In this document: one piece after another, positions 9,149-16,290 of the stretch | Numbering within the stretch: the first letter of the stretch is position 1 | Layout of the letters: every line of letters begins with the position of its first letter | Assembly (NCBI GenBank): GCA_947306175.1 | Contig: CAMZFV010000007.1 | Coordinates: 35,155-99,154, forward strand | Direction of reading: 5' to 3' | DNA length: 64,000 nucleotides | DNA from: an uncultured Prevotellaceae bacterium | Lineage (GTDB): Bacteria; Bacteroidota; Bacteroidia; Bacteroidales; Muribaculaceae | Translations under genes and position numbers: made by a program | Notes under the pieces: generated by a model | What the model was told of the DNA's origin: nothing | The model's database searches: none | Seen by the model: only the letters and a program-made list of their open reading frames with translations

Positions 9149-9164
9149 AAACAAATAAGAAGTT

Positions 9165-9938
9165 ATGAAATCTCCACACCAATACGCATGCCTGTACGGA
9201 CTCATCGGTTATCCGCTGGTCCATTCCTTCTCGCGCGACTTCTTTAACCGCAAGTTTGAGGCTGAGGGCATCGACGCCTATTACCTCAATTTTGAGATTC
9301 AGGACATCGGCCAACTCATGGAGGTCATCGCCCGTTACCCCAACCTGCGCGGACTGAATGTCACCGCCCCTTATAAGCAAGTTGTCATCCCCTGGCTCGA
9401 TTCCCTTGACGAGGACGCCACCGCTGTGGGTGCTGTCAACGTTATCCGCCTTCACCGTGACCCGATGACGGGCAGTCTCATCGCCTTGAGTGGCCACAAT
9501 ACCGATGTCACGGGTTTTGCCCGCACCGTCCCTGCCATCCTCACTCCGCAGCGTACCCGTGCGATGGTGCTGGGCACTGGAGGAGCGGCATTGGCCGTTA
9601 GTGCTGCGTTGCAGCGCCATGGTGTCGCTGTCCAGTTGGTTTCGCGTCACAAACGAGAACACATCCTCGTCTATGAAGAGATCACACGGGCAATGGTTGC
9701 CGACCACGGCATCATCGTCAATGCCACACCGCTGGGCAAGTTCCCCGATGTGGACCAATGCCCCGACTTCCCCTTCCGCTTCTTGACGCCTCACCACATC
9801 TGCTACGACTTAATCTATAATCCCGAGGAAACCCTTTTCATCAAACGTGCTGCCCAGCAGGGAGCAGAGACCAAGAACGGCATCGAAATGCTGCTGCTAC
9901 AAGCTTTTGACGCCTACGACATCTGGACAAGAGAATAG
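9165..9938 (+). CDS. aroE: Shikimate dehydrogenase
   Basis: Reduces 3-dehydroshikimate to shikimate with NADPH in the chorismate pathway; 257 residues, the usual length. Shikimate-site residues are all visible: HSFS (20-23), NVTAPYK with the catalytic Lys71, Asn92 in GAVNVI, and Asp114 in GHNTD. The Rossmann part has GTGGAA, then NATPLG. The C-terminal helix carries KNGIEMLLLQAF. It is divergent from the MCE gene and followed 58 bp later by comEC on the same strand. Confidence 0.97.
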   Translation: MKSPHQYACLYGLIGYPLVHSFSRDFFNRKFEAEGIDAYYLNFEIQDIGQLMEVIARYPNLRGLNVTAPYKQVVIPWLDSLDEDATAVGAVNVIRLHRDPMTGSLIALSGHNTDVTGFARTVPAILTPQRTRAMVLGTGGAALAVSAALQRHGVAVQLVSRHKREHILVYEEITRAMVADHGIIVNATPLGKFPDVDQCPDFPFRFLTPHHICYDLIYNPEETLFIKRAAQQGAETKNGIEMLLLQAFDAYDIWTRE

Positions 9939-9996
9939 ACATTTGATTATAGGCAGTAGGTGACGCACCATTAAGCTAAAAGCATTAGATCCTGAA

Positions 9997-12033
9997 ATGA
10001 CTTCACCGCTCTCGCGTTTTCCAGTATTCCGCATCCTTGTGCCGTTTGGCGTGGGAATTCTGGTTCAGGCGGTATTGCCATACTGGTGGATGCCATTGCT
10101 GCTTATTGCCGTTGCGGTTGCCATCTATTTTTTCTTGAGCCTACAATCCCGCACTCCTGAAGGCCGACTGAGTTGGCGTTCCCATTATATCCTACCAATT
10201 GCGATGGGTGCCCTCGCATTGGGATGGTTATCGGCAATCATTCATGACCCACCCCGCATAGGCACCGACAAACTAGAAGATCAAATTCTCACAGGCCGTG
10301 TAGTCAATCTTGAATACACCGACTTCTCGATGCGTCTAACCGTTGAAGTGCTCGACAACGACCTTCCGCCATGCAAGGTGCTGGTTTCGACACGGGGCTG
10401 TGACTACACCATGCAGGCAGGTGACCTGGTGGCTTGGCCGGCCGATCTCCATGAGGTGGGCAATCTGGGCAACCCCGACGAAATGGATTATGCTGCCTAT
10501 TTGCTTCACAGCGATGGCATCCGTTATCAACAACACCTGCCTGTCGGCATTGTCAAGAAGATAGGACACTCTCCCACCCTGTTTACCCGCTTGGCGAACG
10601 TCAGGCGAGATTTGCAGCTCAAGGTATTCAATACGACTCTCTCTCCTGCTGCCCAACAATTTGTTGCCGCCCTGTTATTGGGAAATAACAGCTTTATCGA
10701 CAAGGCGACACGTCAAGAATTCTCAGCGGCGGGTGTGGCACACGTTTTGGCACTGAGCGGCTTGCATGTAGGCTTTATCGCCCTGATTATCTGGTGGATG
10801 CTGTTCCCGCTTGATTACTTGGGCAAGAAGCGATGGCGGCTGCTCATCACCCTTGCCGCAATAGCCCTGTTTGCTGTGTTCACGGGACTTTCTTCTAGCG
10901 TGGTTCGTGCTACAGTGATGGTTGGCTTTGTATTCGCCTCGCTTATTTTCCATAGGCGTTCTGTTTCGCTCAATGCCCTAGGGATGGCAGCATTACTTAT
11001 TCTTGTGTTCAATCCATCGGCCATCTATGGCGTGGGATTCCAACTGAGCTTCATCACCGTTGGGGCCATATTGCTATTTGCTCGTTTGCCCCAATCTCTC
11101 GAGAGCCGTTACAAATGGGTCAACCGCCTAACCTCAATGGTAATTACATCACTGGTGGCGATGCTGTCAACTATTGCGCTGACCGCCCACTATTTTCACA
11201 CGATTTCCCTGGTATCGGTGCTTTCCAACCTGCTCATTCTGCCAGTAATGCCCGTTTTCATGGTGCTTGGTGCCCTTTTCCTGCTGGTCACAGCGGCAGG
11301 GATGCAATGGCCACTCATTAACTGGGCGTTGGATGGAATCTGCCGTTATATCCATTGGGCTGCAAAAGCAGCAATTGCGATTCCCGGGTCTCATTTTGGC
11401 GGTATCTATGTGAGTGTGTTCGGGGTCATCGCTTGGTTTATAGTCATGGTTTTCCTTGTCCTGTGGCTCTACCGCCGTTCTTTCCGCTATCTGTTGGCGG
11501 CGGGCGCTGCCCTTGCGGTACTGCTGGCCCACTCGCTGTGGGTGGATGCCAACACATCTCGTCAGGGTCTCGTCGTCTTCAGCTCTTTCACCTCAACTCC
11601 AATCATATATTATAATGGTGATATCGCCTATGCATGGGTTCCAGATGATGAGGATCCCGATTCAGCGGCATTTGCGCGCTTCTACTTGGGCTTTATGGCT
11701 CGACAAGGCATTCACGATCTGCATTTCATTGCCAATGGAGACAGCCTGCGGGAAAGGGATGCCATGATTCGCCCTCCGTTTGCCCACCTCATGGGAAACC
11801 GCATCCTTGCTGCGGGAAGCGGCAGATGGAAAAGCATGACGGCATCGGGGCAGCTGTCGCTCGATGCGGTCATCATCACCAAGCGATTTCACGGCACGAT
11901 CGCAAAACTCAAGGAACTGTACCAATTCAAGCGACTAATCATTTCGCCAGCCCATCATGAAAGCGCCAGGCTGCAGCAAGAATGCGACAGCCTGGGCTTA
12001 GAAGTCATCAAAGGATATTATCGTTTCAAATAA
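9997..12033 (+). CDS. comEC: ComEC/Rec2-family DNA uptake membrane protein
   Basis: Polytopic inner-membrane channel for single-stranded DNA entry during natural transformation; 678 residues. Order: two N-terminal membrane helices, an OB-like DUF4131 region (about 85-195), then the Competence domain with the family motifs HVLALSGLHVGF and NPSAIYGVGFQLSF amid about eight helices. A soluble C-terminal part follows from about 525. The metallo-beta-lactamase motif HxHxDH found in ComEC of Bacillus is absent, and the C-terminal region is a different or degenerate domain, which is common in this phylum. Its stop overlaps the convergent glmM-like gene by 8 bp. Confidence 0.93.
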   Translation: MTSPLSRFPVFRILVPFGVGILVQAVLPYWWMPLLLIAVAVAIYFFLSLQSRTPEGRLSWRSHYILPIAMGALALGWLSAIIHDPPRIGTDKLEDQILTGRVVNLEYTDFSMRLTVEVLDNDLPPCKVLVSTRGCDYTMQAGDLVAWPADLHEVGNLGNPDEMDYAAYLLHSDGIRYQQHLPVGIVKKIGHSPTLFTRLANVRRDLQLKVFNTTLSPAAQQFVAALLLGNNSFIDKATRQEFSAAGVAHVLALSGLHVGFIALIIWWMLFPLDYLGKKRWRLLITLAAIALFAVFTGLSSSVVRATVMVGFVFASLIFHRRSVSLNALGMAALLILVFNPSAIYGVGFQLSFITVGAILLFARLPQSLESRYKWVNRLTSMVITSLVAMLSTIALTAHYFHTISLVSVLSNLLILPVMPVFMVLGALFLLVTAAGMQWPLINWALDGICRYIHWAAKAAIAIPGSHFGGIYVSVFGVIAWFIVMVFLVLWLYRRSFRYLLAAGAALAVLLAHSLWVDANTSRQGLVVFSSFTSTPIIYYNGDIAYAWVPDDEDPDSAAFARFYLGFMARQGIHDLHFIANGDSLRERDAMIRPPFAHLMGNRILAAGSGRWKSMTASGQLSLDAVIITKRFHGTIAKLKELYQFKRLIISPAHHESARLQQECDSLGLEVIKGYYRFK

Positions 12034-13411
12034 GCGATTGGACGATTTTCTTGACGTCACTGCCCAACCGTTGTGCTTCCGGCATGGTGTGGGCCTCGCT
12101 GTAGATGCGAATGATGGGCTCTGTGTTGCTCTTGCGCAGGTGAACCCAGCCATCTTCAAAATCAATCTTCACCCCGTCGATGGTCGTCACCTTTTCTCCC
12201 TGGTAGTGCTGCTCAACGGCACGCAGGATGGCATCAACGTCCATACCAGGCTGCAACTGCAGCTTATCCTTAGCGATGCTGTACTGCGGATAGGTCTGTT
12301 TCAACTGGCTTACGGTTTTGCCGCTATGTGCCAGCAGCGACAGGAAAAGGGCTACCCCCACAAGGGCATCACGCCCGTAGTGGCTGGCAGGATAAATCAC
12401 ACCACCGTTGCCCTCACCACCTATGACGGCACCAGTGCGGCGCATCTCGGTGGTCACGTTAACTTCTCCAACCGCAGCTGCGGTATAGGAGCAGCCGTGC
12501 TTAAGGGTAACATCGCGCAGGGCACGTGACGAAGAGAGATTGCTCACCGTCGCCCCGGGAGTGTGGTTGAGGACGTAGTCGGCAACCGCCACCAGGGTGT
12601 ATTCCTCGACAAAGAACTCGCCGTTTTCCATCACAATGGCCAGGCGGTCCACATCGGGATCCACGACAAAGCCCACATCGGCTTTACCCTGGCGCATGAA
12701 GTCGCTGATGGCAGTGAGGTTTTCAGGAATAGGCTCGGGCGTGTGGCCGAAGTTACCTGTCGGGTCACAGTAGAGCTTCTCTACCCGCTTTACACCTAAC
12801 GCCTCCAGCAGTTGAGGAATGGCGACGCCTCCCACACTGTTTACGGCATCGACTGCCACGGTGAAGTCGGCACGGCGGATGGCCTCGACATCCACGAGGT
12901 CGAGCGCCAATACCTGATCGATGTGGCGGCGCAGCCACGTGTAATTCTTCTGTTCACGTCCCAAGTGGTCCACATCGACATAGTCAAAGGCCTCGGCCTC
13001 GGCGATGCGCAAGACTTCCTTGCCCTCCTCATCTGTGAGGAATTCGCCACGGTGGTTGAGCAGTTTAAGGGCATTCCACTGGCGTGGGTTGTGGCTGGCG
13101 GTAATGATGATGCCACCACAGGCACCCTCACCCACTACGGCCAGTTCAGTCGTAGGTGTGGTAGCCAAACCGATGTTCACCACGTCAAAGCCCATGCCCG
13201 TAAGTGTGCCAACGACATTATTGAGGACCATGCGTCCTGACAAACGTGCGTCACGACCCACGACAATGACATTACTCTTGACAGGTGATCTATGGCGCAT
13301 CAGCATGGCAAAAGCCGATGTGAACTTGACGATATCCAGCGGCGTGAGCCCATCGCCAGCCTTGCCGCCGATGGTGCCGCGTATTCCAGAAATTGATTTA
13401 ATCAGTGACAT
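12026..13411 (-). CDS. glmM: Phosphoglucosamine mutase / phosphohexomutase
   Basis: Alpha-D-phosphohexomutase, 461 residues, expected to convert glucosamine-6-phosphate to glucosamine-1-phosphate for UDP-GlcNAc. Motifs in order: the active-site TASHNP with phosphoserine Ser106, metal-binding DPDVDR, sugar-binding GGEGNGG, and phosphate-binding RKSNTEPIIR near the C-terminus. The sugar loop GEGN fits glucosamine/mannose-type enzymes. A phosphomannomutase role cannot be excluded by sequence alone. It is the last gene of a leftward group after nrnA and a DUF4827 lipoprotein, separated from the latter by a heptamer-repeat hairpin. The 3' end overlaps comEC. Confidence 0.92.
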   Translation of the reverse strand: MSLIKSISGIRGTIGGKAGDGLTPLDIVKFTSAFAMLMRHRSPVKSNVIVVGRDARLSGRMVLNNVVGTLTGMGFDVVNIGLATTPTTELAVVGEGACGGIIITASHNPRQWNALKLLNHRGEFLTDEEGKEVLRIAEAEAFDYVDVDHLGREQKNYTWLRRHIDQVLALDLVDVEAIRRADFTVAVDAVNSVGGVAIPQLLEALGVKRVEKLYCDPTGNFGHTPEPIPENLTAISDFMRQGKADVGFVVDPDVDRLAIVMENGEFFVEEYTLVAVADYVLNHTPGATVSNLSSSRALRDVTLKHGCSYTAAAVGEVNVTTEMRRTGAVIGGEGNGGVIYPASHYGRDALVGVALFLSLLAHSGKTVSQLKQTYPQYSIAKDKLQLQPGMDVDAILRAVEQHYQGEKVTTIDGVKIDFEDGWVHLRKSNTEPIIRIYSEAHTMPEAQRLGSDVKKIVQSLI

Positions 13412-13425
13412 AATTTATTTCTTAA

Positions 13426-13489
13426 ATAGGCTTTAGGCTTTAGGTTTTAGGAAACGGATGCTACCTAATGCCTAACACCTAAAGCCTAA
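13426..13489. repeat. Heptamer repeat hairpin, TTAGGCT type
   Basis: The left arm (13426-13451) is a run of ATAGGCT, TTAGGCT, TTAGGTT and TTAGG. The right arm (13464-13489) is the reverse complement of TTAGGCT, TTAGGTG, TTAGGCA and TTAGG. The two arms can pair over about 25 bp around a 12-bp centre. It fills the glmM / DUF4827 gap. Confidence 0.8.
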
Positions 13490-13492
13490 TAA

Positions 13493-14074
13493 CTAGATTT
13501 TGCTGTGGTAGTAGCGCACGTGGTAGAAGAACGGCATCACGTAGGAAATCTCGCCCGTGAAGCCATATTGAGACTTGATGACCAGGTTCACCTCGCATTC
13601 GACGCCAAGGAACAGTAGCGGGAACTGCAGGCCGTAGCCCCACTGTGAAGAGGACGGCAGCGTGTAATCACCATAGTTGAAGCAGCACGGCGTCTGGTCC
13701 ATCGATGTTTCGTTGCCGCTATAAATTGTCCAAGTCCCGTTGGCATACCACGTCGAAAGATTGTAACGGCTGTAGCGGAAGTAGATGGGCTCGCCCTGCT
13801 TTACCTTGTCGTTGGCACGGTCACCTGCATCCAGCACCTGCATATAAACGTTACCATCCACATCCACGCGATAGAACGGCGCGTCGGGACCCACCTCAAA
13901 GACGGAGTCAGCGGGGACATTCATCACCACACGGTGGTTGGCCAAAAAGGCGTTCACAGAGTTTCGCTCATCGTTGAGGCGATCGGCATAACTCTGGTCG
14001 TTATCACAAGCCGCCAGCATCAATACCATTGCCAGCAACCCCATGAAAAGGCTCTTATTCATTATTTCCTTCAT
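13493..14074 (-). CDS. DUF4827-like lipoprotein
   Basis: 193 residues with a lipoprotein signal ending in LMLAAC, so anchored in the envelope (probably outer membrane). An internal ATG at 14062 (MNKSLFMGLL) gives a cleaner signal peptide and is an alternative start. The mature part resembles the Bacteroidales DUF4827 family, which has an FKBP-like fold; features seen are ERNSVNAFL, an aromatic-rich core and YGLQFPLLFLGVECEVNLVI near the C-terminus. No catalytic motif is seen. The position between nrnA and glmM is probably only operonic. The family name is from memory of the pattern, hence moderate confidence. Confidence 0.7.
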   Translation of the reverse strand: MKEIMNKSLFMGLLAMVLMLAACDNDQSYADRLNDERNSVNAFLANHRVVMNVPADSVFEVGPDAPFYRVDVDGNVYMQVLDAGDRANDKVKQGEPIYFRYSRYNLSTWYANGTWTIYSGNETSMDQTPCCFNYGDYTLPSSSQWGYGLQFPLLFLGVECEVNLVIKSQYGFTGEISYVMPFFYHVRYYHSKI

Positions 14075-14081
14075 ATTTCTT

Positions 14082-14116
14082 TTAGTTGTTAGTTGTCAGT
14101 CCTTAGTCCTTAGTTG
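14082..14116. repeat. Heptamer repeats, TTAGTTG/TTAGTCC type
   Basis: Five consecutive 7-mers: TTAGTTG, TTAGTTG, TCAGTCC, TTAGTCC, TTAGTTG. The nrnA stop codon (14105-14103, minus strand) and its last three sense codons lie inside the array. Confidence 0.85.
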
Positions 14117-15134
14117 CAATGCCTAATTCGTCGAGTACCTGATGAATCAGCGCTACAGCTTCCTCCATCGTGCACGTCAGTTCCCCGCCTGCCGCATTCT
14201 GGTGGCCTCCGCCGTGGAAGTAGCGGGTGCAGATGTCGCTTACCGAGAAATCACCCTGAGAACGGCATGACACCTTAATCCGGTCAACATCCTCACGCAG
14301 GAAGACGCTCCAATACACCTCGGGTATGGCCAACGGCTTGTTCACCAGCGTTTCGGTGTCACCACGGCAATACTTGAAGCGGGTGAGCTCCTCCTGGTCC
14401 AGCGTGATCAATGCGCAGCCATGTTCGGGGAAAATCTGCATCTTCTCGTTGATGGCATAGCCCTGCAGGCGCAGGCTGTTCTCGCTAAAGGTGTTCAGCG
14501 CCTTGTTGTAAAGCCCGATGCGGTCAAAACGACGGCGCATGAGCGCTGCCAACACCTCATAGAATTCCGGGTTGTCACAGCTGTAGGCGAAGCCACCTGT
14601 GTCGGTTAGCATTCCCACATACAGGCAACTTGCCGCGTGGCGGTCCACAAGCCTCAACAGCCCCATCTGCATCAGTACTCTGAATACCAACTCGCACGTC
14701 GATGAAGCCTCAGGAACCGAGATAGCAACGTCAAAAACGCTCTCATCGGGATCCAAGTGATGGTCGATAAGGACTAACTTAGTGGCTAGAGGCGCGATGA
14801 TTTCACCCAGGCGGTCAATGCGATGCAGTGAGTTATAGTCCAGGCAGAATATCAGTTGAGCATCTGTCAATTCGCGACGGGCACGTGCCTCATGCTTGGT
14901 CAGCACCACCAGCTCACGCACCCCAGGGATAAACTCCAGCGATTTGGGCGCCATGTCAGGCGTAACGACTACGGCCTGCTTGCCCAGCCTCCTGAGCACA
15001 TGACACAAGGCCAACGACGAGCCCAGTGCGTCACCGTCGGGAGACTTGTGACAGGTGATGGCAATGCGTTGCACCCCGTTAATCAGGACACGCAACCGCT
15101 CAATCGTATTTTCGTCTATTATTGCGCTGATCAT
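14103..15134 (-). CDS. nrnA: DHH-family phosphoesterase, NrnA-type oligoribonuclease / pAp phosphatase
   Basis: 343 residues. DHH motifs in order: CHKSPDGDALGSS (His29, Asp33, Asp35), Asp99 in CLDYN, IDHH (123-126), then Asp in GMLTDTGGF. The DHHA1 domain ends in GGGHQNAAGG. This pattern fits NrnA, which degrades short RNAs and dephosphorylates 3'-phosphoadenosine 5'-phosphate in the cytoplasm, using manganese. The last codons are encoded by heptamer repeats. A -7 box (15237-15244) lies about 100 bp upstream, and the gene leads a group with DUF4827 and glmM. Confidence 0.92.
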   Translation of the reverse strand: MISAIIDENTIERLRVLINGVQRIAITCHKSPDGDALGSSLALCHVLRRLGKQAVVVTPDMAPKSLEFIPGVRELVVLTKHEARARRELTDAQLIFCLDYNSLHRIDRLGEIIAPLATKLVLIDHHLDPDESVFDVAISVPEASSTCELVFRVLMQMGLLRLVDRHAASCLYVGMLTDTGGFAYSCDNPEFYEVLAALMRRRFDRIGLYNKALNTFSENSLRLQGYAINEKMQIFPEHGCALITLDQEELTRFKYCRGDTETLVNKPLAIPEVYWSVFLREDVDRIKVSCRSQGDFSVSDICTRYFHGGGHQNAAGGELTCTMEEAVALIHQVLDELGIATKD

Positions 15135-15141
15135 GCTCGTT

Positions 15142-15176
15142 TTAGTCCTCAGTCCTTAGTCCTTAGTTTTCAGTTT
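15142..15176. repeat. Heptamer repeats, TTAGTCC/TCAGTTT type
   Basis: Units TTAGTCC, TCAGTCC, TTAGTCC, TTAGTTT and TCAGTTT in tandem, in the nrnA leader just upstream of its start codon. Confidence 0.85.
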
Positions 15177-15236
15177 TTCGTTTATTTCGTCCATTTCGTT
15201 TAATGCGTATGAAGCTGATAACCGAAAACTAAGTTG

Positions 15237-15244
15237 CAAAGATA
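15237..15244 (-). promoter_or_regulatory. -7 box upstream of nrnA
   Basis: Minus-strand TATCTTTG (TAnnTTTG). A CTTG at 15270-15267 is 22 nt upstream. The heptamer array lies between this box and the start codon, so it would be in the 5' UTR. Confidence 0.5.
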
Positions 15245-15297
15245 GTGCTTTTTTGTCACACTACGGCAAGTATGCAAGTTTAATTAAAGTTAATCTA

Positions 15298-16218
15298 TCA
15301 AGGTAATGTCAAGCGTACAAAGACCGGGTAATGGTCAGAGGGTTGACGACGTATGTAGTGGCTGAAATCGATCTGTTGTGGCGCGTCATTACCCTTAACC
15401 GTTGTATTAGATTCCACATTGGGCACCCAGTAGCTGTTAGTTAATATGGCGTAGGCTTCGACCTGGGTTTCAGGCGAAACGAAAACGTGGTCGATACGGC
15501 TATCGGAGTATAGGTTGATGTCAAACGAGTTGAATGTACCATTCTCGGCAAAGCGGAGGCGTGCAGCCTCGAAGGAGTCCTTCAACAGTCCCGATTGGGT
15601 GAAAATGCTGTAAATTTCGTCTTTTTGGTCCACATTGAAGTCACCCGTAACAATCACTGGAGCGCCCTTGGCAATCTCACGGATTTTGCTCACGATCAGC
15701 TTTGCCGCCTCACGTCGGGCAACGACTCCCACGTGGTCCATGTGCAGGTTGAAATAATAGAAGGCCTCGTCGTTGGTGGCCGTCTGACGTGCAAATTTTC
15801 CCCAGGTGCAGATGCGGATGCATGCGGCATCCCATCCCAGAGCAGGCCTGTCGGGCGTCTCGTTAAGCCAGAAGTTACCATAGTCAAGCAGCCTCAATTC
15901 GTTGGTCTTGTAAAAGATGGCTGAATATTCACCGCCCGTGACACCGTCATCGCGGCCAACGCCGATGTAGTCGTAGCCATCCAACCTGTCGAGCATATCG
16001 AGTAGCTGCACATGCAAAACCTCCTGGGCACCAAAGATGGCAGGTGCCATGAAATTGACCTGGTCACACATGACCTGGCAACGCTTGTTCCACACCTCAC
16101 CCTTGAGGCTGTCGCTGGCGACCTTCAATCGGATGTTATAGGTGCCCACCAGCATCTGGGCCGATAATAACTGCGATGCAACTAAAACAAGCAACGCGGT
16201 AAAATAGATTTTTTTCAT
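15298..16218 (-). CDS. Secreted endonuclease/exonuclease/phosphatase-family protein
   Basis: 306 residues with signal peptide MKKIYFTALLVLVASQLLSAQ. The DNase I-like metal-dependent fold is shown by YNIR, GAQEV (metal Glu), HMDH, GDFN, SRIDHVF and the terminal PSDHYPV. Family members hydrolyse phosphodiesters or sugar/lipid phosphates; substrate cannot be told from motifs. It is probably periplasmic or outer-membrane associated. It follows tamL by 72 bp that contain heptamer repeats, and may be read from the tamB promoter. Confidence 0.88.
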   Translation of the reverse strand: MKKIYFTALLVLVASQLLSAQMLVGTYNIRLKVASDSLKGEVWNKRCQVMCDQVNFMAPAIFGAQEVLHVQLLDMLDRLDGYDYIGVGRDDGVTGGEYSAIFYKTNELRLLDYGNFWLNETPDRPALGWDAACIRICTWGKFARQTATNDEAFYYFNLHMDHVGVVARREAAKLIVSKIREIAKGAPVIVTGDFNVDQKDEIYSIFTQSGLLKDSFEAARLRFAENGTFNSFDINLYSDSRIDHVFVSPETQVEAYAILTNSYWVPNVESNTTVKGNDAPQQIDFSHYIRRQPSDHYPVFVRLTLP

Positions 16219-16220
16219 AT

Positions 16221-16255
16221 TCAGTTTTCAGTTTTTAGTCCTTAGTCCTTAGTTG
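16221..16255. repeat. Heptamer repeats, TCAGTTT/TTAGTCC type
   Basis: Five tandem 7-mers: TCAGTTT, TCAGTTT, TTAGTCC, TTAGTCC, TTAGTTG, immediately upstream of the phosphatase-family start codon. Confidence 0.85.
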
Positions 16256-16290
16256 GCGGATGCCACTCTAAACTGCGGGCGCAGCTCACA

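Noticed and set aside
9997..12033. comEC as a truncated pseudogene because the metallo-beta-lactamase motif is missing
   Set aside because: The frame is open over 678 residues with all channel motifs, and lack of that domain is common in Bacteroidota ComEC.
12026..12033. The overlap of comEC and glmM ends as a sign of a sequencing error
   Set aside because: Both proteins end with normal C-termini; an 8-bp convergent overlap is plausible.
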